Below are positions 30,147-38,171 of a stretch of 38,716 nt of DNA, piece after piece (the first letter of the stretch is position 1; every line of letters starts with the position of its first letter). The position numbers were made by a program, and so were the translations under genes. The stretch comes from JBJEQG01 sp051881635 (GTDB lineage Bacteria > Bacillota > Clostridia > Oscillospirales > Acutalibacteraceae). The notes under the pieces are model-generated. The model worked only from the letters and a program-made list of their open reading frames with translations, was not told the DNA's origin and searched no databases. The stretch covers positions 1 through 38,716 of the forward strand of contig JBJEQG010000144.1 in the NCBI GenBank assembly GCA_051881635.1, read 5' to 3'.

Positions 30147-32894
30147 ATGCGAAAGGAATTTCAGCGTACCACCGCAGTTGTGCTTAGTATAGCATTACTT
30201 GCAGGTATGAGTGGTATTGCTACAACGGCAGTTGATGAAAACTGTAATCTCATCAACATTCAGCATTCCTACTCAAACAACGGTTATACTTTCGAGAAGA
30301 TTTCACATGCTTCTGAGGGTACGGAAACCGCAGACGGTGTTGTTGATTATCTTGGTGATCACAACATCGAGGCCTATACGGACGGTGTCAGCGAAACCGG
30401 AAACGGCGACAGTACACAGTCATACAGCTATTGTGCGGCAACTTACGGTGATTGGGTTTATGTTGGCACAATGTACGGTGCTTTGAGTGCATATAACCAA
30501 GCCAAAAATGCACTTGTCAGCGAGGGTATTCCGGCGGATATTGCAACCGCTGTTGTCGATGTCATCTTCAACGGCAAATTGAATAAGGGTAGAGAAGATG
30601 ACGGCTACTATGCCGGCAGTGTTTTCTTCAAATTCAATGTTGTTACAGGCGAAACAAAAATCCTTATGTCCCGTGAGATGTTTGAAAACGGCGAATGTGA
30701 CGGTGTACCGATTTTCAGAAGTGCAATCGAGTATAACAACAAACTGTATTTTGTAGGTCTTGTTAGTAAAGGTGAGGCTTTGACAGAGTACGGCACAATG
30801 GCTTTGGATATGGAAATCATGATGCAGACAGGTGTTCCAAGTATCTATGAGCTTGACCCGACAACAGATGAACTTGTCAAGGTTTACGAATGTGTTGATT
30901 TAGACGGTTACCGTGCCTTAAACGCTAAAAATGTCTTTACTTCAACCCGTGCTATCGGTACATATCAGGATTATCTTATTGCAGGCGGTTTAACGATTGA
31001 TACTTCCGACCCCGATGACAAAGGTCAGGCTGTAATCTATGCTACAAATGACCCGGGTTCAGGTGATTTTAAGATTATTGCCAATATGGACGATTTGTTC
31101 AACTATCCTGCGATTTGGCGTAACGGTTCTTCTGGCGGTGGCGGCATTTATCAGGTTGTTGAATATAACGGCAGCTTATATGTTGCTATTGTCAGCGGTA
31201 CTTATGAAACGATGAATGAGGAGACAAGACAGTTCCGTCCGTTTGCTGTTGTTCGTGGCGATTACGATGAAACAAAGGGTGCGATTGATGATGCGGACGC
31301 ATGGACTTGGACACCCGTTATCGGCGACCAGGAAAATGACGGTGCAAAATACACATTCGGCATTGACCCGGAACGCACATCTTCAAGTGCCTGCACATTA
31401 CAGGTTTATAACGGTTATCTCTACATCGGTGAATACAACGATGTCAACGGCGGTTTGAACGGCGTTTTGAGATACAGAGAGTTTGCAACTTTGGCAAACA
31501 ACCTGGAACAATCTATCAATCTGTATCGTTTGGACGAAAACGAAGATATTGAGATGGTTGTTGGTAACGCAACAGAGATGTTCCCTGAGGGCAGTATTTC
31601 CGGTTGGGGCAGCGGTTACGAAACCCACATGACACAGTACACATGGATGACAAATGTATATGACGGTGTTATGTATTTAAGCACAATGGACGAAACATCT
31701 TTGCTGCATGTTTTTGCACAGTTAGTTAATGGTGAATTGCTTGAAATGTCTGAGGAAGAATGGGCAAGCCAGCTTAACTATATCAAAGTTTTGCTTGAAC
31801 TTATTCAAAATTCCGTCAACGGCAGCACTTTAACAAGCAGTTTGATGAGCAATTCCAAAACAAAACTGACCGAAGACACAGCAACCGCAATTATTGACAA
31901 AGTCGTGGAGAAAGTTGAAGATGTCAGTGCATTGACGGAAGAACAAGTAGACGAGGTTGTTGATGAAATTGTCAGCGGCGAAATTTTCGAAGATGTAGTC
32001 GACAATAGTATCGCAAAATCTCTTGAAGAAATCAATAATGCACTTGAAGAGTTGACAGACTTGCTTTCAAGTAATGATATAGATGCTTTTGCAAGCATTT
32101 ATGAAGAACTTTTGGAAAAATATGAGAGCATGGAAGATGAAATACCGGATATTTTGAAGTCTGCATATAAACTCCTTTTGGATTATGCAACACTCCAAAA
32201 TATAAAGGACCTGGTGACTTGCATGAACTACATGGTTGACTCTGTTGCCGGTTTCGACCTTTATGCAATCGAACAGGACGATGACGGTTCAGTTTCCATT
32301 ACAACTGTTACAAATAACGGATTTGGTGACCGCTACAATCATGGTCTTCGTATTTTCGCCAATACAGATGACTATATGGTTATCGGTACAGCTAACCCGT
32401 TCTATGGCACACAGCTTTGGCGTATGTCCGCTACACCCGAAGCCGAATATGAACATACTCATGTTGCAGGCGAGGCTGTAAAGGAGAATATCGTTGAGGC
32501 TACGGCGGACAAAGACGGTTCTTATGATTTGGTTACTTATTGCTCAACTTGCGGCACGGAAATGAGCCGTGTAACAAAGGTTATTCCTGCAAAATCAGAA
32601 AGTTCTGAGGAGAGCAGTGAACCCGAAGAGAGCAGTAAGCCTGAGGAAAGCAGTCAGCCCGAAGAGAGCAGTAAGCCTGAGGAAAGCGGTCAACCCGAAG
32701 AAAGCAGTAAGCCTGAGGAAAGTAGTCGACCCGAGGAAAGTAGTCGACCTGAGGAAAGCAGCAAATCTGAGGAAAGCAACACAGACAAGCCCACCACCGG
32801 CGATACTTCCAATCCTTTACTTTGGGTAATGATTGGTGCGATGGCTGTTGGCAGTTTTGCGATTGTTATCGTAAAGAAACGCAAAGAAAACTAA
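30147..32894 (+). CDS. Large cell-surface protein with LPXTG-like anchor
   Basis: This 915-residue protein starts with a signal peptide (about residues 1-28). Residues about 90-530 have repeated strand-turn patterns such as YGDWVYVGTMYGAL, YNNKLYFVGLV and YNGYLYIGEYND, suggesting a beta-propeller. Residues about 535-695 are an acidic helical region with TAIIDKVVEKVEDV repeats, after which a propeller-like strand (NHGLRIFANTDDYMVIGT) returns. Residues about 770-815 carry a CxxC module (C799, C802) like those repeated in gut Firmicutes surface proteins. Ten six-residue units, mostly PEESSK, precede KPTTGD (881-886), a membrane helix and KKRKEN, so sortase anchoring is likely. The ligand is unknown. 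Confidence 0.85.
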   Translation: MRKEFQRTTAVVLSIALLAGMSGIATTAVDENCNLINIQHSYSNNGYTFEKISHASEGTETADGVVDYLGDHNIEAYTDGVSETGNGDSTQSYSYCAATYGDWVYVGTMYGALSAYNQAKNALVSEGIPADIATAVVDVIFNGKLNKGREDDGYYAGSVFFKFNVVTGETKILMSREMFENGECDGVPIFRSAIEYNNKLYFVGLVSKGEALTEYGTMALDMEIMMQTGVPSIYELDPTTDELVKVYECVDLDGYRALNAKNVFTSTRAIGTYQDYLIAGGLTIDTSDPDDKGQAVIYATNDPGSGDFKIIANMDDLFNYPAIWRNGSSGGGGIYQVVEYNGSLYVAIVSGTYETMNEETRQFRPFAVVRGDYDETKGAIDDADAWTWTPVIGDQENDGAKYTFGIDPERTSSSACTLQVYNGYLYIGEYNDVNGGLNGVLRYREFATLANNLEQSINLYRLDENEDIEMVVGNATEMFPEGSISGWGSGYETHMTQYTWMTNVYDGVMYLSTMDETSLLHVFAQLVNGELLEMSEEEWASQLNYIKVLLELIQNSVNGSTLTSSLMSNSKTKLTEDTATAIIDKVVEKVEDVSALTEEQVDEVVDEIVSGEIFEDVVDNSIAKSLEEINNALEELTDLLSSNDIDAFASIYEELLEKYESMEDEIPDILKSAYKLLLDYATLQNIKDLVTCMNYMVDSVAGFDLYAIEQDDDGSVSITTVTNNGFGDRYNHGLRIFANTDDYMVIGTANPFYGTQLWRMSATPEAEYEHTHVAGEAVKENIVEATADKDGSYDLVTYCSTCGTEMSRVTKVIPAKSESSEESSEPEESSKPEESSQPEESSKPEESGQPEESSKPEESSRPEESSRPEESSKSEESNTDKPTTGDTSNPLLWVMIGAMAVGSFAIVIVKKRKEN
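32600..32783 (+). repeat. 18-bp in-frame tandem repeat (PEESSx)
   Basis: About ten units of 18 bp encode PEESS followed by K, Q or R, with GAGGAAAGCAG as the core. They form the wall-spanning stalk of the surface protein and could vary in number between strains. Confidence 0.85.
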
Positions 32895-32910
32895 TTTGAT
32901 TTTCTAAAAT

Positions 32911-32957
32911 AAAAGAGCTATGGTAAAACTTCCTTTTTACCACAGCTCTTATTTTTT
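32911..32957 (+). terminator. Terminator of the surface protein gene
   Basis: AAGAGCTATGGTAAAA (32913-32928) pairs with the complementary arm ending AGCTCTT near 32950, followed by a T run. Confidence 0.85.
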
Positions 32958-32970
32958 TGTCCTGTAATTA

Positions 32971-33001
32971 AAAGTTTCAGTCAAGCCTTGCGTTTTCCAA
33001 A
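32971..33001. repeat. Short copy of an intergenic repeat, copy C
   Basis: AAAGTTTCAGTCAAGCCTTG followed by CGTTTTCCAAAA resembles 38641-38680, except that the hairpin centre TTCAAAGGCT is missing here. Confidence 0.6.
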
Positions 33002-33027
33002 AGTATTTTATCGGCGGTTTTTATATT

Positions 33028-33639
33028 TTAATCTTCAAGTGTAAACAGAAAGTCAAAGCTGCCTTTTTCTGTTTGCAGACAGGTTTCAAGAACATTTGCA
33101 TAGAGTTTTAATTTTCGATAAAGACTTTCATTATCAGCAGGGAAAAATGAATTATCCAAAAGAAAAGTCAACATGGCAATAATCATTTCGGCACTTTCCT
33201 GTGGTGTATCAGTATGAATAGAGCCGTCCTCCACACCTTCGGATAAAAGTTTTGTCAAAATGGGAGAAATGGTTTTGATAGAGGTAATCATCATTTTTGT
33301 GTGTAAAAGGAGATTGTCATGAACATGAAAAGCTGTAAGAATATTTTTTCGGTTGTCGTTAAATTCCTCTTTGATAACAGAACGAAACAAAGTTTTTATT
33401 TTCAGAAGTGCATTGCTTTGATTGTACACATCAGCAAAAAATTCCTGTATGGCGTTTGAATAGCTGCGTTCAATAACGGCATTGATAATTTCTTCTTTGC
33501 TGTTGAAGTAATAGTATATGCTGCCTTTGCCAATGCCAGCTTTTTTTGCGATTGTATCCACCGAAATATCATCGCCTGTTTGACACATAAGTTCTTCGGT
33601 TGTGTCAAGAATAAGCTCTCTCTTGTTCTTATTTTGCAT
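33028..33639 (-). CDS. TetR/AcrR family transcriptional regulator
   Basis: The start at 33639 follows GGGAGG on the minus strand; a longer in-frame ATG would lie on that site. The 203 residues begin with the TetR helix-turn-helix domain: ELILDTTEELMCQ, then ISVDTIAKKAGIGKGSIYYYFNSKEEI, an almost consensus recognition helix. The C-terminal ligand domain is helical and hydrophobic. It is divergent from the alpha/beta hydrolase gene and most likely represses that promoter by binding the palindrome at 33762. Fatty acids or acyl-CoA are common ligands for such regulators, but this is inference. Confidence 0.93.
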   Translation of the reverse strand: MQNKNKRELILDTTEELMCQTGDDISVDTIAKKAGIGKGSIYYYFNSKEEIINAVIERSYSNAIQEFFADVYNQSNALLKIKTLFRSVIKEEFNDNRKNILTAFHVHDNLLLHTKMMITSIKTISPILTKLLSEGVEDGSIHTDTPQESAEMIIAMLTFLLDNSFFPADNESLYRKLKLYANVLETCLQTEKGSFDFLFTLED

Positions 33640-33667
33640 AACTGCACCTCCCATTAAAATATCCCAT

Positions 33668-33696
33668 ATTATAACACAAAATTTTTTTTTTTACAA
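33668..33696 (-). promoter_or_regulatory. Promoter of the TetR gene
   Basis: On the minus strand TTGTAA (33696-33691) and TATAAT (33673-33668) are 17 bp apart, 29 bp before the start codon. Confidence 0.8.
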
Positions 33697-33721
33697 GCAG
33701 TATATTTATTTGATTTGTGAG

Positions 33722-33750
33722 TTGACCAACGGAAAAAAGTGTGTTACAAT
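33722..33750 (+). promoter_or_regulatory. Promoter of the acyl-transfer gene set
   Basis: TTGACC at 33722-33727 and TACAAT at 33745-33750 are 17 bp apart, with a start site expected near 33757. Confidence 0.8.
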
Positions 33751-33761
33751 ATATTCAAATC

Positions 33762-33782
33762 AATTCGACTGTCGGTCGAATT
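33762..33782. promoter_or_regulatory. Probable TetR operator
   Basis: AATTCGAC (33762-33769) and GTCGAATT (33775-33782) are a perfect inverted repeat around TGTCG. It lies 12 bp after the -10 box, where a bound dimer would block transcription. It is the only such palindrome between the divergent genes. Confidence 0.75.
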
Positions 33783-33805
33783 ACAAATAAGGACGGTCAT
33801 GCGAA

Positions 33806-34771
33806 ATGAATATAGGATTATGGTGTGCAGCGATTGGTGCAGCCGTTGTCGGCGGTACGGCGATTGCCTGTACGGCAGGTGCTCATAAACTGTTTAACAG
33901 GGTTATTCCACGCCAAGATACGCTGAGAGTTGACCTCAATGAAATGGCGGATATGACAAAATGGGAAGAATACAAAAAAATGATTTCGCCTCGTGTAGAG
34001 TGGCTGAACACACAACCTCTTGAACATATTACAATCAAGTCAAGGGACGGACTTGCATTGAAAGGCTATTATCTTGCCTCGAAAGGAGAGAGTAAGGGTA
34101 TCCTGTTGTGTCATCACGGTTATACAAGCAGTGCTTTGAAAGATTGTGTTTCCATCGCCAAATTTTTCTATGAAGAATTGGGATACGATTTTTTGTTGGT
34201 TGATAACAGAGCCCATGGCGAGAGCGAAGGAGATTATATCGGTTTTGGTATCTTAGACCGGTATGACTGCCTTGCATGGATTGATTATATTAACAAGCGT
34301 TTCAAAGACAAGCCAATTCTTCTCTACGGTGTTTCAATGGGAGCGTCAACGGTGCTTATGACAGCCGGTTTTGACGGATTGCCACAAAAAAATGTCAAAG
34401 CCATTATCTCGGACTGTGCGTTTACTTCACCTTATGATGTTTTTTCGCATATTCTCAAAAGAGATTATCACTTGCCGCCATTTCCTGTTATGAATATCAA
34501 CGATTCCCTCAGCCGCAAAAAGGCCGGATACGGTTTCAGGGACTATTCCACAATAGACGCTGTAAAAAAAGCGGAAGTTCCAATCCTGTTTATTCACGGT
34601 AGTGAAGACGATTTTGTCCCCACGCAAATGAGCCGTGAAAACTATGAAAACTGCCGTTCTCCAAAAGAAATTCTTATTGTGGAAAATGCGGCACACGCAG
34701 CCGCTTATTATGAAAATCCCGAACTTTATGAAAAAACAATAAAATCATTTTTGACCAAATATGTCGGTTAA
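33806..34771 (+). CDS. Membrane-anchored alpha/beta hydrolase
   Basis: The 321 residues start with a hydrophobic segment (about 4-24), probably a membrane anchor. The hydrolase fold follows: CHHGYTSS forms the oxyanion region, the nucleophile is S177 in YGVSMGAST, the acid is D268 in HGSEDDFVP, and the base is H297 in ENAAHAAAY. It resembles YqkD/BAAT-like esterases or acyl hydrolases. It is the first gene after the TetR-controlled promoter, 19 bp before the condensation-like gene. I infer hydrolysis or transfer of an acyl product of the pathway. No lid domain is obvious. Confidence 0.9.
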   Translation: MNIGLWCAAIGAAVVGGTAIACTAGAHKLFNRVIPRQDTLRVDLNEMADMTKWEEYKKMISPRVEWLNTQPLEHITIKSRDGLALKGYYLASKGESKGILLCHHGYTSSALKDCVSIAKFFYEELGYDFLLVDNRAHGESEGDYIGFGILDRYDCLAWIDYINKRFKDKPILLYGVSMGASTVLMTAGFDGLPQKNVKAIISDCAFTSPYDVFSHILKRDYHLPPFPVMNINDSLSRKKAGYGFRDYSTIDAVKKAEVPILFIHGSEDDFVPTQMSRENYENCRSPKEILIVENAAHAAAYYENPELYEKTIKSFLTKYVG

Positions 34772-34789
34772 ATCGAAAGGAGAAACAAC

Positions 34790-36196
34790 ATGAAAGAAAT
34801 CAACATCAACGGAGCTTCTATGAAGTGCTATCCGCTGACCGCCGCTCAAAAACTCCACTACTTCACAATCAAATTCAGCCCCGTTCAGGTTCTTAATATC
34901 GGAACAGGACTCTATGTTAAGGAAGATGTCGATTTTGGGCTTTTGAAAAAGGCAATCTATAATGCTTATGAGCATTTCGACACAATGCGTCTTCGTTTTG
35001 TCAAAGATCCAGACGATGAGAATACCGCTTATCAGTATATTGTTCCTACTGAGGACAGAGATATTCCGTTCAAAGATTTCTCAAAATGGAACGAAGAGGA
35101 CGCTCATAATGAAATGCGTCGTTGGACGGCTGTTCCTTTTGAACGCTTTAATTCTCCGATGAACCAGATTGTTATGATTAAGCTGCCAAACGGCTATAAC
35201 GGTATTTATCTCAAAGTTGACCACATGACAATGGATTCAAGTTCCATTGTTGGATTTGACCGTTATGTTTTGGAAAGCTATTGTTCCATGAAGTACGGCA
35301 CAGAGCCGCCCGCTCCGACACAGCCCTATATTCCGCAGCTTGAAAAAGATTTGGCTTATGATGCCGATTCTCCCGCAAGAAAAAGAGATGAGAAGTTCTG
35401 GGAAGATAAAATCAAAGAGAGCGAACCGATGTTTACAGGTTTCTCAGGTCCGGAATATCTGTTAGCAACAAGGCGTGATTATAGTCCTAACAGCCGCAGT
35501 GCAATTATGATGACTCCAAATCCGTCAGCGTCCATTTCCGTTTATCACCTTGAAAAAGATGCTTCCATGCGTTTGATGAAATTCTGTGAGATTCACAATG
35601 TGCCTATGGCAAGCCTTTTGCTTATGGGATTGAGAACCGTTCTTTCAAAGTTTAACAACGATGAAAAAGATGTTTCCATTATAAGCTGTGTGGCAAGACG
35701 AGGCACACTTTCCGAAAAGTATTCAGGCGGTACTCGTGTTCACTTCTTCCCGCTGAGAACAATATTGGAAAACAACTTAACTTTCCTTGAAGGTATCAGA
35801 GTTATTCAGGCGGAACAGAACAAAATCTTCCGTCATGCAAACTATGACCCGATTGCCGTAAGAATGATGCAGGCAAAAACATGGAATCCCGTACAGGGTT
35901 CATGCTATGAAAGCATGAGTCTGACTTACCAGCCGCTGACGCTCAATAATACGAAAACCCTGCCCGATGTTGACTACAAGAGTATGTGGTACACAAACGG
36001 CGTTGCGAGCCAAGCACTTTATCTTACGGTTATGCACCGTCCTGAGGATAACGGTTTGAACTTCAACTTTGAGTATAAAAAAGACATGGTTTCCGAAGAG
36101 GAAATGCAATATTTCTATTACTACCTCTGCCGTGTTCTTTTCAGAGGTCTTGAAGACGAAAACAGAACCATTGGCGAAATTCTGGAAATGATTTGA
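34790..36196 (+). CDS. Stand-alone condensation-domain-like acyltransferase
   Basis: This 468-residue protein has the chloramphenicol acetyltransferase-like fold of NRPS condensation domains and PapA/wax-ester acyltransferases. The opening YPLTAAQKLHYF matches condensation motif C1. The active-site motif HHxxxDG appears as DHMTMDS, keeping H145 and D149 but replacing the first His and the Gly. The late DFGWG-like motif is not seen. It is free-standing, not part of an NRPS module, and probably moves an acyl group from the carrier protein to an amine or alcohol. A good ribosome site, AAAGGAG, precedes the ATG. The carrier protein gene follows after 19 bp. Confidence 0.85.
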   Translation: MKEININGASMKCYPLTAAQKLHYFTIKFSPVQVLNIGTGLYVKEDVDFGLLKKAIYNAYEHFDTMRLRFVKDPDDENTAYQYIVPTEDRDIPFKDFSKWNEEDAHNEMRRWTAVPFERFNSPMNQIVMIKLPNGYNGIYLKVDHMTMDSSSIVGFDRYVLESYCSMKYGTEPPAPTQPYIPQLEKDLAYDADSPARKRDEKFWEDKIKESEPMFTGFSGPEYLLATRRDYSPNSRSAIMMTPNPSASISVYHLEKDASMRLMKFCEIHNVPMASLLLMGLRTVLSKFNNDEKDVSIISCVARRGTLSEKYSGGTRVHFFPLRTILENNLTFLEGIRVIQAEQNKIFRHANYDPIAVRMMQAKTWNPVQGSCYESMSLTYQPLTLNNTKTLPDVDYKSMWYTNGVASQALYLTVMHRPEDNGLNFNFEYKKDMVSEEEMQYFYYYLCRVLFRGLEDENRTIGEILEMI

Positions 36197-36215
36197 TTTT
36201 ATGGAGGAAAAAACA

Positions 36216-36446
36216 ATGTTGGAAAAACTGAAACAAATTATCGTCAATTATGTCAGCGTCAATCCCGATGAAATCACAGAGGATTCCCTCTATATTGAGG
36301 ATTTGGGTTTCAACTCCTATGACTTTATGAGTATGCTCGGAGATTTGGAAACAGAGTTCGGAGTTACTGTTGATGAAACGGAAATCATGGATATTCATAC
36401 TGTCGGCGAATCAATCGCCTATATTCAAAAGCTGCAAAACAGCTAA
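36216..36446 (+). CDS. Acyl carrier protein
   Basis: The ATG at 36216 follows GGAGG (36203-36207); an in-frame ATG at 36201 overlaps that site. The 76-residue acidic product has the carrier fold: IEDLGFNSYDFMSM holds the phosphopantetheine Ser, S34, in GFNS where fatty acid synthase ACP has DSL. The other helices read LEKLKQIIVNYVSV and VGESIAYIQKL. It differs from fatty acid synthase ACP in this motif and lies among acyl-transfer genes, so it is a pathway-dedicated carrier. A phosphopantetheinyl transferase is not in the window. Confidence 0.93.
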   Translation: MLEKLKQIIVNYVSVNPDEITEDSLYIEDLGFNSYDFMSMLGDLETEFGVTVDETEIMDIHTVGESIAYIQKLQNS

Positions 36447-36484
36447 AAAAGATACGGTCATACTGAAATCAAAAATTTAAAAAC

Positions 36485-36491
36485 AAGGAGG
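36485..36491 (+). promoter_or_regulatory. Displaced ribosome-binding site
   Basis: AAGGAGG is a perfect Shine-Dalgarno match but sits about 130 nt before the next start codon (36623), with a nested inverted repeat between. Directly after it a TTG at 36498 opens a reading frame of only four codons. Confidence 0.6.
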
Positions 36492-36495
36492 AAAT

Positions 36496-36614
36496 CGTTG
36501 CTGAAAAGTTGACATAAAAAAGCTTTTATGTTAAAATATTCAAGAAATCATGTACGGTATAGCTATACATAAAAGCTGTAAAAAGTAATAACTTTTCGTG
36601 AGCTTTCAGCAACG
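36496..36614. repeat. 119-bp nested inverted-repeat element (MITE-like or structured RNA)
   Basis: The ends CGTTGCTGAAA (36496-36506) and TTTCAGCAACG (36604-36614) are perfect inverted repeats. A further pair, AAAAGTT (36504-36510) with AACTTTT (36590-36596), lies inside, and AGCTTTTATG (36521-36530) with CATAAAAGCT (36568-36577) is nested within. Nothing inside is coding. It could be a miniature transposable element or a folded leader; no clear target duplication is seen at the ends. Confidence 0.7.
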
Positions 36615-36622
36615 GACTGGCT

Positions 36623-38158
36623 ATGGATAAGAAAAATGTTAAAACTTTACAGGACTTAGTACGCTTGTCTGCTGCCGAGTATGGCGAAAAAATCTTCTTG
36701 AAAGAGAAAAACGGCAATGATATTTCCGAAAAATCCTTCAATACATTTTGGAGTGATGTCAGAAAGGTCGCCGGCATTGTTGAAAAAACAAAAGAACAGG
36801 ATAAAGCCGTTCACGCTGCTGTTATCGGTCCCACAAGCTATGCGTGGTTGATTAGTTACTTCGGTACGGTCTGCGGTGGCAATACAGCCGTTCCGCTCGA
36901 TGCTTTGTTGCCCTGTGCAGATATATGCGACTTGTTGCAGCGGGCAGATGTCAGCGTATTTTTCTATGATAAAAGATATGAAAAGATGATTCCTGAAATT
37001 CAAGCGAATTGTCCTAATGTAAAAACTTTCATTTCTTTTGATACATTGCCGGCACTTTTGGAAAAAGCGGAAGCCTCTGTTTTGCCCAAAGTATTGAGTG
37101 AGAACCTTGCGGCGATTGTTTATACTTCCGGTACAACGGGCAAAAGCAAAGGCGTTATGCTCCTCCACAAAAATCTCGTTGATAATGCCATGTGTCAGGA
37201 TAACGAATGTACATCTGATGATGTTGTTCTTTCCGTATTGCCAATTCATCATATCTATTGTTTTACTTGCGATATCCTCCTGTCGCTGAGATATGGTTCA
37301 ACTTTGTGCGTTAATGACTCTATGCTCCGTATTGCACAGAACTTGAAACTTTTCCAACCGACAGTTATGCTGATTGTTCCGATGATTGCGGAAACAATCT
37401 ATAAGCAGATTATGGCGGCATCTGCGGCAAAACCCGAAATCCCCGTAAAAATGATTGCAAACGCTGTTTTCGGCGGACGCTTGAAAACCATTTATAGCGG
37501 CGGTGCATATCTTCGTCCCGAACTTCAAAAAGCTTATTGGGATTTTGGATTTGATATGGCTCAGGGTTACGGTATGACCGAATGTTCTCCGAGAATTTCC
37601 ACAGCCGATATAAATGACAAGGAATGTGCAGGCGATGTCGGAAAAATCGTAAACGGCTGTCAGGTAAAAATCGAGGACGGAGAAATCCTTGCAAAAAGTG
37701 ATTCGGTTATGGCAGGATATTATAAAGACCCCGATGCAACAAGGGAAACAATTACGGAAGACGGTTGGCTGAGAACAGGTGACCTCGGTTATGTTGATGA
37801 CAAGAACCGCATATTTATTACAGGCAGAAAGAAAAACTTAATTATTCTTTCCAACGGCGAAAATGTATCTCCCGAAGAGCTTGAAAATAAATTTGCAGGT
37901 GTTGACTTTATATCCGAAGTGCTTGTTTACAGCGAAGACGGCGTTATCACAGCTGAAATCTTCCCCAATGCCGAATATTGCAAAGATATGACGGCAGATG
38001 AGATTGCAGCAATGTTTAAAGCGAAAGTTAAGGAGATAAATAAGTCGCTCGTTTCCTCCAAGACCATTCACGGTCTGCGTATTCGAGATGTGGAATTTGA
38101 CAAGACAACTTCCAAGAAGATCCGTAGAAATCAGCCCATAAAGGGTAATCGAATTTAA
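36623..38158 (+). CDS. AMP-forming acyl ligase (acyl-CoA synthetase / adenylation family)
   Basis: It should activate a carboxylic acid as acyl-AMP and pass it to the carrier protein or CoA. The 511 residues show the core motifs: YTSGTTGKSKG (167-177), GYGMTECSP (315-323), RTGDLGYVDDKNRIFITGRKKN from 384, and the C-terminal lysine region TTSKKIRR near 495-502. Length and motifs fit fatty acyl ligases better than NRPS amino acid modules. The start at 36623 has no nearby ribosome site; a stop lies in frame at 36599, so no longer start exists. The lost site probably lies at 36485 beyond the inverted-repeat element. Confidence 0.92.
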   Translation: MDKKNVKTLQDLVRLSAAEYGEKIFLKEKNGNDISEKSFNTFWSDVRKVAGIVEKTKEQDKAVHAAVIGPTSYAWLISYFGTVCGGNTAVPLDALLPCADICDLLQRADVSVFFYDKRYEKMIPEIQANCPNVKTFISFDTLPALLEKAEASVLPKVLSENLAAIVYTSGTTGKSKGVMLLHKNLVDNAMCQDNECTSDDVVLSVLPIHHIYCFTCDILLSLRYGSTLCVNDSMLRIAQNLKLFQPTVMLIVPMIAETIYKQIMAASAAKPEIPVKMIANAVFGGRLKTIYSGGAYLRPELQKAYWDFGFDMAQGYGMTECSPRISTADINDKECAGDVGKIVNGCQVKIEDGEILAKSDSVMAGYYKDPDATRETITEDGWLRTGDLGYVDDKNRIFITGRKKNLIILSNGENVSPEELENKFAGVDFISEVLVYSEDGVITAEIFPNAEYCKDMTADEIAAMFKAKVKEINKSLVSSKTIHGLRIRDVEFDKTTSKKIRRNQPIKGNRI

Positions 38159-38171
38159 GGAGAATCTTATC

